Source of the DNA: Hirsutella rhossiliensis
Lineage: Eukaryota; Ascomycota; Sordariomycetes; Hypocreales; Ophiocordycipitaceae
Assembly: GCF_020360975.1 (NCBI RefSeq)
Contig: NW_025408672.1
Coordinates: 1,860,001 to 1,924,000, forward strand
Reading direction: 5' to 3'
DNA: 64,000 bases
In this document: positions 34,838 through 44,424 of the stretch, in pieces
Layout: every line of letters begins with the position of its first letter
How positions within the stretch are numbered: the first letter of the stretch is position 1
Notes under the pieces: generated by a model
The model's input: the letters and a program-made list of their open reading frames with translations, nothing else
Told to the model about the DNA's origin: nothing
Databases searched by the model: none
Program-made: the position numbers and the translations under genes

Positions 34838-36817
34838 TCATCGGCCGCCCCGCGAGTCGATGAGGCGATCGTCGTTCATCTTGGAGCCGCCGATGCGGGC
34901 CACGGCGTCCCTGACGCGCTCGTCCTCTGCGGCGCGGATCCTCGCGCGCGCGGCCTGGAGGCGCTCGACGCCGCGGTCAATCGTCTCGATGTGGACGGCG
35001 AGGGGTATGTGGGCGGCGCGCGGGGAGGCGGCGACGAGCTGGGGCTCGGCGACGCGGTCGCGCAGGTCGCCGAGGCCGGCCTGGATGGCCTCGAGCTCGA
35101 GGACGAGGGCGCTGACCTGGGCGACGGCCGAGGAGCGCTGGGCGTCGACCTGGCGCAGGAGGGCGAGCTGGCGGGCCAGGCCGTGCAGGCGGGCCGAGTT
35201 TGCGCCGACGAGGGTCCAGATGGTCCAGAGGATCTCGTCGCGGCGCGAGGCGACGCTGGCCTCGGAGCGCGACGAGATGTCGTAGATGAGGGCGAGGTGG
35301 GCCTCTGCCTTGGTGAGCAGGCGCAGGATGGCCTGGGCCTCGAGGATGAGCGTCGCGATGCGGTCCGACACGAGGGCCGTGTGTTCAATGTACTTGTCGA
35401 GGATGGCGCGCTCGCTGAAGGGCTCGGGCACGGCGGGCTGAAAGGGCGCAAACAGCCAAGAGGACCACTCGGCCAGCGCCGAGGGGCCGCCGTCAACGGC
35501 CGAGGGGGCGAGCGAGTCAATGTAGCGCGAGGTCCAGCGGTTGATGCTGATGACGGAGTCGACGGCCGAGCCGACGTGCGTGCTGAACTTTTGCAGGTCC
35601 GACGCCGCGCGCCGCGTCGCCTCGATGTATCCGTCAAACTCGAGGACGAGCTCGTGCCTGGCCTGGATGTCGCTGTGCCGCACGAGGCTGCGCAGATCGC
35701 GCACCGCCGCCTCGGAGCGCTTCATCTCAAAGGGCAGCGACACGCCGTCGGCGCTGCGCTCCAGCACCTGCTCAAACTGCGACTGCACGCCCATGAGGTC
35801 GTTGAACTCGACCGGGTGGCCGGCGCCGGCCGAGCCGTTGGAGGCTGCGCCGTCCCCGGGCGGGCAAAAGGGGAGGCTGAGCAGGGACGCGCCGGGGATG
35901 CGGCAGAGGGGCGAGACGGCCGCATAGATGGAGCGCGTCGCCATGTTTTGCGCCACGATGAGGCTGCCGAAGACGAGGTAGACGGCGAGGAGGGCGCCGA
36001 GGGGGTATTTGGCGTATGTCATGGCGATGAAGACGACCTCGCCCATCCAGGCGCAGAGCTTGTACACGGTCGACGGCAGGGCCGCGAGGATAGTGTTGCT
36101 CTTTGCGTCGCGGCCCCTAGCCGGTTTGCGCCGGCGCGCGTCGAAGCCGTCGTCGTCGTCCAAGGATGACGACATTGCTCGGCGGCGCTGCTTCTTGGCG
36201 GGACTTCCCAGGGACGCCAAGCCCCGTCTGCGCGCCGTGTCCCCATCCCCGCCTTCGTAGCCGGTCCCCATGCCAAACGGTCTCGCCGTTCTCGAGCTGG
36301 CCCCGCTACTCGTCCCATCGCGACCGGTGTCGACCAAGGGCATCCTAAACTGCGGATCGGGCGTGCGGAGGTTCGAGCGTTGCGCGTGGCTGTGGCTCGG
36401 CGTAATCAGCATGCTCGGGCGAAAGGGCTCGCGCAGGATGACCTGGTCGTCGTCCTGATGCTTGGCAAAGTCGCGGATGCTGTCCTGCGATCCGCCGCAC
36501 GCGTTGTTGCCCTGGGACGAAAGCCGGGAGAGCTGTGACGGAAGGCCGGCCGACGAGGCGGGATGGCCGCTGGAGAGAGGGACGAGGACGTCGTCGTCAA
36601 AGTCGTCTTCGGGCCCCAGCGAGGGGAGGATGGTGGTGTCGAAGCTGTCGTGCTCGCCGTCGACCATGCGCCACGAGCTGTCGACGGGTAGCGAGCCCTC
36701 GCCCGGCTGCTGGTCGGGGGAGCGGCGCAGGCGGCGAGACATGGCTGCGCGCGCCACTGCGTCGTCGAGCGACGTGTCTGCGGAGAACGTGACTGACTGC
36801 CTCTTTCTCGAGGGCAA
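34838..36817 (-). CDS. unrecognised fungal membrane protein with two TM segments and coiled coils
   Basis: I do not recognise the family. The frame codes up to 659 aa from position 36817, where the codon is TTG; it extends in frame to a TAA near 36889 without an ATG, so the true first exon is probably upstream across an intron, or translation starts at the first internal ATG (36742, MSRRLRRSPDQQP). Visible parts: a disordered N-terminal ~230 residues with acidic and Ser/Arg patches and a basic cluster (SPAKKQRRRAMSSS, then ARRRKPARGRDAK), two close hydrophobic segments (VVFIAMTYAKYPLGALLAVY and LVFGSLIVAQNM), then ~330 residues of mostly helical, coiled-coil-like sequence (FEQVLERSADGVSLPFEMKR to VERLQAARARIRAAEDERVR). 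Strong GC3-type codon use supports real coding. The basic region before the TM pair would suit an inner nuclear membrane protein, but that is a guess. Confidence 0.7.
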   Translation of the reverse strand: MPSRKRQSVTFSADTSLDDAVARAAMSRRLRRSPDQQPGEGSLPVDSSWRMVDGEHDSFDTTILPSLGPEDDFDDDVLVPLSSGHPASSAGLPSQLSRLSSQGNNACGGSQDSIRDFAKHQDDDQVILREPFRPSMLITPSHSHAQRSNLRTPDPQFRMPLVDTGRDGTSSGASSRTARPFGMGTGYEGGDGDTARRRGLASLGSPAKKQRRRAMSSSLDDDDGFDARRRKPARGRDAKSNTILAALPSTVYKLCAWMGEVVFIAMTYAKYPLGALLAVYLVFGSLIVAQNMATRSIYAAVSPLCRIPGASLLSLPFCPPGDGAASNGSAGAGHPVEFNDLMGVQSQFEQVLERSADGVSLPFEMKRSEAAVRDLRSLVRHSDIQARHELVLEFDGYIEATRRAASDLQKFSTHVGSAVDSVISINRWTSRYIDSLAPSAVDGGPSALAEWSSWLFAPFQPAVPEPFSERAILDKYIEHTALVSDRIATLILEAQAILRLLTKAEAHLALIYDISSRSEASVASRRDEILWTIWTLVGANSARLHGLARQLALLRQVDAQRSSAVAQVSALVLELEAIQAGLGDLRDRVAEPQLVAASPRAAHIPLAVHIETIDRGVERLQAARARIRAAEDERVRDAVARIGGSKMNDDRLIDSRGGR

Positions 36818-37315
36818 GGGGAGGGACGATGAGGGCAGAGCAGAGGGTCGTTTAGCTGGCTTGCGGGTGGCGCCTCGCTTAATGTCACCCTCTTATATCC
36901 GCTGCTGGCTTCGCCGGATCTTTGGGTCGAGGGACCGGGGTCAAGCGGGAGGCCTGCGGTGCCTCGAGGGTCTATCTCACCGACAGCTTGGACGGGACGG
37001 GACGAGAGATGGCACAAGGTTCGTAGGGAGGGGCGAGCTACTGGTTCCAGGGTACTCGGCTTGTTAATATGCGTGAACAAGGACCGATGAGCTGCACTGT
37101 GACTCATGAGCTTAGTGCCGTCCTGCGCGGAAACAGGGGGGGGGTGTTGGGTGTTAGGCAGAAGAAGAGGTTGAGGATGGAGATTACAGTGGCAAGGTGA
37201 TGAGAGGATGGCGGCGACTGCGATGCATCGAACTAAAGAACTACTACATGGGCAGGTACTCTGTACATCCGGGTGCTTGATCATGCAGGCATCACTCACG
37301 AAGATGTGTTTATTA
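36818..37315. other. upstream region of the membrane-protein gene
   Basis: Holds the promoter and possibly an unresolved first exon of the minus-strand membrane-protein gene. A Fot1-type transposon is inserted at its right edge. No separate gene seen. Confidence 0.5.
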
Positions 37316-37317
37316 TA

Positions 37318-37429
37318 CCCGTGCCACGCCCCACTTTATTTGGAATTCGCAAGCTCCCACCTCCTAAAGTTGGTGCTCACCACCAGTATCCCCACACCAC
37401 CGGAATACCCAGAATTTCGACTCCCCGAC
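37318..37429 (+). repeat. left terminal inverted repeat of Fot1-type element
   Basis: 112 bp, perfect inverted match to 39135-39246. TA target duplication directly outside at 37316-37317. Confidence 0.95.
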
Positions 37430-37678
37430 CTAGAATCGCTTCAACCACCGCGTACCACGCTCAGAATCGCGTACTTCCACTCGTTCTAACCTTCCTGAAC
37501 CTCCATTGGCGTGCCTTTTTGCTGCTTCCTCAAACCATCGCTTGCGTGCGTTATGCGCCTTTTCTCCGCGTCTTCTACTACCTTCCTTGCTTTAGCAATC
37601 TGATCATCTCCCTTTGTTGCACCATTTCCCGTCCTTGGGCCACTGACAATACTCCTCCTGATTGTAACTGTATATTCT

Positions 37679-39085
37679 TCATAGCCTTACGTTGTTTTTG
37701 GATCCGCTCCGCCATTTTGGTTCGTCCCAAGTCCCTTTAGTCTGCACGAGCTCAGTCGCCAGAGATAGCGATCCTCGAATAAATCGACTGAGATCGTGAG
37801 AAAAGTCGGGATCCAGGCTTTTATCGTCTTCAAGGACGAGATCTAATTTGTCCGCTACCTTGTTTATTTGTCGTAGAGTCAATGGTGTCTCGAAAGGTGA
37901 GGAGTGTGGTCCTGAATTGGGAGGAGGTGTGGGTGTCGTGGCTTGACGAGCTTCCAAACATTGAAGTACTACTTGTGGATTGAATGGGAAGATTCCTGTC
38001 TTGCGAAATGCGGAGCGTATAGTACTCTCCTTGAAAGCATGCAATCGTACTTGTTGAATGCAGGAGAGAAACTCAAGCTTGGTTATGTTGACGAGGCCAT
38101 CTCGAACCATGACATCTAAAGCCTTGGCGTGATAGTGCTTTAGGGGCTGGAAAACGACAACGTCCAAAGGCTGAAGTGCATGCGTGAGATTAGGCGGCAT
38201 GCCGAAGGGAATAATATTGTGGTTGTCGCAGTATTCAATGAACTGCCTGGTATGGTGAGAGCCATGACCATCAAGAATTAGAAGTCGCTTCGAGCTTCTT
38301 GAGCTTTTTTCCGAGTGCTTGTCAAAATGCTGGAGCCACTCCAGACTAATCACGTCGTTTGAGTAACCAGTAGGCGTGGGTCGAATAACTGTGTCAGGAT
38401 CTAGCTCAGGTATTTGATACCATGAAGCCATGTGCATCTGGCCAGCGAGTATCAAAAAAGCCGGAACAACCTCCCCATTCGCCGAGATAGCTTCGATCGC
38501 AGTAGCGGATTCCCTATTCTCAGGAATGCCAAAATAATGAGCTCTCCTCCGTTTTGTCACAATCAGCTGGTCTTTTCCAACCCCGATGCGAAAACCAGTC
38601 TCGTCCATATTCCAGATATCCTCAGGAGGTATACCATTGTCTTGGATAACCTGCCGAAGATGCTGGAAATACTGGTTAACTCGTGTAAGATTCTCGGAGA
38701 CTTGGCGCTCTGCTTGAAGCCTTTTTTGGCGCTTTTTGAAGTAGCCGTGACGCTTTAAGAAGCGAGAAGTCCAGTTTGGCCCCACGGTAGGAGCGTCGCG
38801 CTGGCTAGACCGCTCGCGCAAGATACAGTTTGCCGCGTCAGTAACGAACTCGACGCGTACCGCAAGGTTTATATTATCCAAACGATCGATATAGCGACAT
38901 AGGGCCTTCTCTTCTGGTTCGGAAAGCCTCGTATTTCTAGCTCGCTGGCCAGTTTTAGGAGGTCGGCCTTGAAGACGGTATCGCAATCGATCACGTGTTA
39001 CACCGAATTCTCGCGCTACGGTTGCGACTTTAGCACCGGGAAAATTTTCAATATATCGAAGAGCGTTTTGTACACGTGCTTCCAT
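37679..39085 (-). CDS. DDE transposase, Fot1/pogo family
   Basis: 468 aa, single exon, starts at an ATG 50 bp inside the right inverted repeat. N-terminal psq-type helix-turn-helix (MEARVQNALRYIENFPGAKV, EFGVTRDRLRYRLQGRPP) and a second CENP-B-like DNA-binding block (LSEPEEKALCRYIDRLDNIN, VGPNWTSRFLKRHG). The catalytic core has the first Asp in WNMDETGFRIG, the second in LLILDGHGSHHT and the third in NLTHALQPLDVVVFQPLK. No stop or frameshift interrupts it, so the protein could be active. The C-terminal region is Pro/Ser-rich then ends in a basic tail, usual for the family. Confidence 0.95.
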   Translation of the reverse strand: MEARVQNALRYIENFPGAKVATVAREFGVTRDRLRYRLQGRPPKTGQRARNTRLSEPEEKALCRYIDRLDNINLAVRVEFVTDAANCILRERSSQRDAPTVGPNWTSRFLKRHGYFKKRQKRLQAERQVSENLTRVNQYFQHLRQVIQDNGIPPEDIWNMDETGFRIGVGKDQLIVTKRRRAHYFGIPENRESATAIEAISANGEVVPAFLILAGQMHMASWYQIPELDPDTVIRPTPTGYSNDVISLEWLQHFDKHSEKSSRSSKRLLILDGHGSHHTRQFIEYCDNHNIIPFGMPPNLTHALQPLDVVVFQPLKHYHAKALDVMVRDGLVNITKLEFLSCIQQVRLHAFKESTIRSAFRKTGIFPFNPQVVLQCLEARQATTPTPPPNSGPHSSPFETPLTLRQINKVADKLDLVLEDDKSLDPDFSHDLSRFIRGSLSLATELVQTKGTWDEPKWRSGSKNNVRL

Positions 39086-39134
39086 TTCGGCTATCGACGA
39101 GATCGTGAATTGGTTAAGATATAGGGATGCTGAA

Positions 39135-39246
39135 GTCGGGGAGTCGAAATTCTGGGTATTCCGGTGGTGTGGGGATACTGGTGGTGAGCACCAACTTTAG
39201 GAGGTGGGAGCTTGCGAATTCCAAATAAAGTGGGGCGTGGCACGGG
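39135..39246 (-). repeat. right terminal inverted repeat of Fot1-type element
   Basis: 112 bp, perfect inverted match to 37318-37429; TA target duplication outside at 39247-39248. Confidence 0.95.
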
Positions 39247-39248
39247 TA

Positions 39249-39668
39249 GTGGGTATTCTCTGGGCAGGGATTCGGTCGCCACGGGCCAGCTACAGCGGGC
39301 GTTGTACCGACAGGCACGCGTGACTCCACCTGGGCCTGCGATCCAATGGGTGGACCCTCCTCCCGAGGTACTCTGTACAAGAGCCGCAGGTACCGGCCCG
39401 GACAAGTATTCCCGTGATGCCGACGTCAAGCTCACTCGCCGACTCCATATTGCGATGAAGAATCCGAAACCATGTCAACCCAGTCCTCCAAGCAATCTGG
39501 CGACTCGCTTCGATAAATCCTCGAGTACAGCGGCATGCCTGTCTGGCGCCATCCTCGAAATCGACACCCGCTCGCCACTCCAACAAGAACAACAGACATG
39601 GTGGAAGACTGGAAGCCCCGAAAGCTCCAAATGAAAAGGAGACAGACAAGCAGCCCGCCCTCCCCCGG
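39249..39668. other. intergenic, 3' side of the VIT/vWA gene
   Basis: 420 bp between the transposon and the stop codon of the VIT/vWA gene; no gene supported. Confidence 0.55.
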
Positions 39669-42600
39669 TCACAACATTGGAGCAGTCCGCAGCTCGTCCA
39701 CGCCCCCCGCCGCGGCGCTCGCGTCCTTCAGCTCATCCATGACGGACCCCATGGTCCTCATGTCTTGCTTGGCCTCCCAGACCAGTTCCTCCGCCGTCCC
39801 GTTCAAGGTGCACCCCGAGATGTAGTCCTTTGCCTTGCGCACCATCAGCACCCACAGCGCCTGGCAAGCCTGGAACTGCTCCTCCAGCAGGGCCACAATT
39901 GCCACCGTCAAAATCGCGTCAGGCACCGTCGCCCTGGCCGTTGCAGAGTCCCCGAAGGCGAGCTTGGTCTTGAGTCCGGCCGCGATCTGGAAGAAAGAGG
40001 GCCCCAACATGGTCTTGATCTTCTCGTTGCTGTTGAAGACGAAGCTGCCGTCTGACTTTTGGAAGACGAGCAGGCTGCTAACCAACCTCTCGGCTGCGAG
40101 CTCGCCCGCAGTCTTCGACTCGGTGCTCTCGTTTTCAACGATGAAGGTTGACGCTGGAGGGTTATAGACTGGCGCCGATGCATGATGCTGGGACTGATGG
40201 CTCGGCGGCGCTCGTGCATACAACGCCGCCTGAGAGACCAGCCCCGAACCCTGGTATCTGGACGAAGAACTCTGTCGTGGTGCCGTCATGGGCACGTCCG
40301 CCGAGATTGGCACCGGCTCCTGGTATGCGGACTGAGAGCTCTGGGTCTCCTCTGCGCGAAGCACCGGTATTAAGTCCTCCATCGAGGCTGCAGACGAGGG
40401 CCGTGATACTCTCTGCACGTGGAACGCACAGCCATGATAGTAATACCAGTCTGATTGCAGCCTGTCCTCAGCCATTTCCTCGAACGAGGACCTGGGCGGT
40501 ACCACGAGCGGCGCCGGCGCCATCGACACAGCCTGTGGCAAAATTGGGGCAGCCCCCTCGGCCGTGGAATAGATGGACGCGTCCGCTCTGGAGCTTCCCG
40601 AAGACGCAATCGTACCGCCCTGCCTGGCGCGTTTCGTTCGTGAAGCTGCCCAGGTCGCTACACGCAGAGGTCAGCAAACCCCATCATCACTATCGTCCTT
40701 GCCGGGAGGCCTTTGAGACGTACCAGTCGAGGCGCCTGATGGAGAATTAATGAACCACAATCTATCGCTTCCACCCTTTCTCTGCAGTCGAGAGGCCGAA
40801 GGCCAAGGATACGGAGACGGGTCAGAAGGCCCAGCGCCTTCCCGGTTCGCTGTCGACTCCCAGCCCTTTGCCGGCTCGACGACAACTGAGGTGTTAGCTT
40901 CCGCCCGCTCGACGATGACCGAGTCCGCCGTCTCCTGGGCCGCGCAAAGGCCAGACGCAGACGCGCAGTCTGACAAGGCGACAGTCAGCGAAGAGGGCGA
41001 TGGACCCCTTTCTGCTGGGACAATGGCATCCCAGCTGTTATCCCAGCCTGTATCACAATCTTCGTAGCGCGCATATCCGCCATCCATGTCTGCCCAGTCC
41101 TCCAAGTAGCTCCCTTCCCCATGGCCACCATCCCCATCTCCTCCTTGCCCCTCGGGCCCTCCCTTGTCGTCGTGATCCCCATCTCGGCCCCCTTCTTCTT
41201 TTCTACCGGTCTCTTCATGACCACCTGCAGCTCCGCCTTGCCCGCCAGGCCCCGGATTGTTGCCATCCTCCCCCAAGGCCTCATCTCTGTCGCTCATGCA
41301 CTCGTGTTGCATATCATCTTCCGTAACGGATTCCAAGTCGGAGACTTCGCTCTCCGCAACGCTGTCTGGTCCCTGTATGGCGCCGCCGCCGCGGCCGAGC
41401 AGTCCCGCGTTCCGGTTGGGATCGCCCCGGGGCTGCAGAAGGGCGTCTTCGACCTCATCAGCGTCGTCGGGAAGCACAATATCGATGTGCAAGTCCTCCA
41501 TCGCCTCCAGTGCGTGCTCCTCAACCGCGTACAAGCTTGTCCACTTGGACACGAGGGACCATTGACAGCCCAAGTTGATCGCCTCCTCGCGAACCGGCGG
41601 CGCAGCGCCTCTGTCTTGTTGCTGGCCCCTGTGGAGCCAGCTTTCCCCCCTCTCCAGATCGCCCAGCAGTGCTCGGGCTGCCAGCTTGTGGATGGTGTCG
41701 TCTGGCAGGAGAAGACGCTTCGGCAACACTCTCTTTGTGGCATAGTCTCCATCCGGGCCCCTGACTTTGAGAACGACTGCCTCCAGCTCTGGGCACGGCG
41801 CCCCCGAGTCAAACAGGATGAAGACGCGGTTGCGGATGAAGGGGCTGATTTTGGACACATCGGCAGGCGACTGCTTGAGCTTGGACGGCCGCACAGTGCC
41901 CTGATCGTCGCCCGTCTGCCACTCGAGTCCCATCTGCACAGAGTTGATGTGGCCCGTTGTCGCAGCCTTCAACACGGCCACCACTCTGTCTTCCCAGCCG
42001 CCACCGGCAGCAGAAGCTATCACCTCGGCATAGCCATTGCCTGCCTTGGCCATGCCTTCGACGAGTTCATGGGAGACGGCATGGCCGATGCCCAGCGCAA
42101 AGCATCGAAACATGCCCTCGCTCACCAGCCGCCTCTGCCTGACAAAGTCGATTGTTTGCTGCGGCTCCCACACTCCGCCGTCGGTCAATACCACGACGTC
42201 CATGGTCAAGCAGCCGCCACGCGCCTCATAGATTTTCCTCAGAGCGGGCAGAATATCAGTGCTGCCCATGTCTGCAGCGAACTCTTGGCGTACGTAGTTT
42301 ATGGCCTCTTGCTTCGTGTTCTCATTCAAGAGTTTGGATCGCGGCCACAGGCTCACACAATCACTTCCGAAGCACCAGATGTTGAAGGGCCGATTTTCAG
42401 GGATGCCGTTGATGAAGAACATGAGAGCCGACTTCAAGCTCCCGATGTTGTCCCACATGGAGCCCGATCGGTCCGCGACAAAGACAATCTCGCCATCGTG
42501 GGCGCACCTCTCCGTGGTCAAGAGGTAGTCTGACGGAAGGGTCAACATCAAGGCCTTGTGGTTGTCCTGGGTCGGGTGCGTCTCCAGGCAAGCCTGGGGA

Positions 42601-43583
42601 TGCGCCCTATTGTCTGACAGGGCAGTCATGATGGTGATGACCATGTCCTTGTCAAGGCTTGTGCGCCCTTGCTCGAGCTGCACCGAGGCCGTCCGCAGGT
42701 TGGATGTGTCGTTGTCGCGGCGAACGACGAAGTCGTCCCAGGTCTGGCAGGCCCTTTGCCCACCGCCTCTTTCGACGATGATGTTGTGCGTGTCGCTGTT
42801 GACCGACAGCAGGTCCTCGGCCGTCAACACGTCTACTTCGAGATTCAAATAGTGGTTGTTGGGTAAGTCCATCTGAACTCCGGGAGGGACTTGGCCGTAT
42901 CGGGGGGCAATATACGTCGGCACAGTCAGGGTGAAGACCTCGCGATTGCTGGAGACTCTGTGCTTGAGCAGGCACATGAAGGACATCTCGGCCCGCATCT
43001 TGGTGTCGGCCGGGATGTTGGCCAGACTGATGGTGAAGATTTCAGCCGTCTGCTGCTCCACCAGGCCACCCGCACGTCCGCCACGGACAGCATCGTCGAA
43101 CTCGCGGTGGGCGTCCTCCTTGGCTTTGACTTTGCCGCGCACAATCCTGTTCTGGCCGATGCGGCAGCTGAAGTCGGTGACACTGGCGTCAAGGGGCAGC
43201 GGGAACTGATACACGCCCTGCTTGATGTGGCCCGAACGGTTCCAGAAGAGATGGGTCACGGTGAACTTTGCCGTATCGTGGACAATCTGGACCTTGACCG
43301 ACGACGACAGGGGAGGCAGGAAGCCCTCCTGGGGCGGAGGCTCGTCGGGGACATCTCGCTCTACTTCGGGCACAGCGTAGGGGCGATACGGGTTGTATCG
43401 AGGAGGATTCGGCGCTGGAGGACGCGGGCCGTTGTTCCCACAGGGAGGGACATTCCGGCGCCAAGGCTGGGGATCGTCGAGGACGCCGGGCTGCTGCCCA
43501 GGGTGAACAGCCAGATGGGCGAAGCGAGGCGGCACCGGCTCTCGTGGGTCGAAGCGAATTCCTGGAAACAGCGCAAGCGCCAT
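39669..43583 (-). CDS. VIT and von Willebrand factor A domain protein, 1282 aa
   Basis: Fungal relative of inter-alpha-trypsin-inhibitor heavy chains and PARP4-type VIT/vWA proteins; cellular role in fungi is not established. Two exons (43583-40724 and 40657-39669) joined across a 66-nt GT-AG intron (SGAS-T|G-ATWAASR keeps frame). Pro/Arg/Tyr-rich N-terminus without signal peptide; VIT domain about residues 85-215 (GVYQFPLPLDASVTDFSCRI, KVKAKEDAHREFDDAV, VEQQTAEIFTISLANIPADT); vWA domain about 364-540 with an intact metal-ion site DRSGS at ~371, then GSTDILPAL and VVVLTDGGVW. After a helical block (LAARALLGDLERGE, VSKWTSLYAVEE) comes a ~200-residue acidic, Gly-rich disordered stretch. The second exon holds the usual C-terminal module (LLVFQKSDGSFVFNSNEKIK, TVAIVALLEEQFQACQALWV). 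The two halves read as separate frames but belong together. Lack of secretion signal points to a cytosolic protein. Confidence 0.9.
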
Positions 43584-44424
43584 CTTATATACGGGTCGCT
43601 GCCGACGTCGAAGTCGTCAAGGCGGCGACGAGATGCGACGCCGTCGGGGTTGAATCAGGCAAGTCTTTCGCAGTGGTCGGAGACGGCGATTATGGGCGTT
43701 GGCGCCCATGGGGGTTGGGCTGCTTCACGAGCGGTCTTTATATACCAGGCGTATGCGTCTCCCCATTGCAGCCGACATCCTGGTCCAGGCCCTGAGATTT
43801 CAGCTGCTGAGGTGTCAGGGCTGCGCGGCAAATCTTCTTGTGCTGCTAATGCTCTCAGCTTCATGTCAGCGACGGAGGAAGACTCAAGTGCCAGGCCCCT
43901 CAGCCCCCTCAGCCCCCTTCATTCGAGCAACCTGGACTTGCCTCGACCATGGGCCCCGTGAGCCCTAGATCGACATCAGCCAATGGATCGTCGTCGCGTG
44001 GCGCGGGTGTGTGAGAAAGCCGCGAGGTGAGCCCGGCTGATGGTGAGAGCCGACCAAGGTTCTGGATGGTAAGCCTCATGAATTCGTAGGGCTCACACCG
44101 CCGTCGATTGGCTGCCGTGCTTGAGACGCATACCAAGTGAAACACGGAGCGCGGACTGACGAAGAGTGAGTGGCATGGGAGAAGACGCCTCGTCGGTGGC
44201 CAGTCGGGGGGCTCAGCCGTTCGAGAGCCACTGTCTCAAATACGTGCGGTTTGCCTTGCGCAGCCGTTTTTGCTGACAAGAACAGCTGGGTATTAGTTGT
44301 AGCATAGCCCTTGAGAAGAGAGACCCGAGGAGAATCACCCCGTCTCGTCGCTTCTGCCTCGGGTCAACCCTCCGCCTTGGCCAATGACCAGCTTGATGCC
44401 ACGACATAGTTGCCCAGATTCACC
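43584..44424. other. divergent intergenic region
   Basis: Promoters of the VIT/vWA gene (left) and the multi-exon gene to the right. No additional gene supported. Confidence 0.55.

Larger units (their letters stand above)
37318..39246 (-). mobile_element. intact Fot1/pogo-type DNA transposon (Tc1-mariner superfamily), 1929 bp
   Basis: Bounded by 112-bp inverted repeats that are identical base for base, starting CCCGTGCCACG, and flanked by TA dinucleotides at 37316-37317 and 39247-39248, the standard target duplication of the superfamily. It carries one uninterrupted transposase frame. Identical ends and intact coding suggest recent transposition. Base composition is not AT-shifted and CpA/TpG are common, so it shows no RIP, unlike the LTR elements at the right of this window. 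Confidence 0.95.

Noticed and set aside
34991..36169. 392-codon plus-strand frame
   Set aside because: Antisense of the membrane-protein frame, which has hydrophobic segments and balanced composition.
16994..36817. secondary-metabolite or nitrogen-catabolic gene cluster
   Set aside because: Urease stands alone; neighbours are unrelated housekeeping genes and no PKS, NRPS, P450 or urease accessory gene is present.
41121..42533. 470-codon open frame on the plus strand
   Set aside because: Antisense to the vWA domain of the VIT/vWA gene, which has the recognisable motifs.
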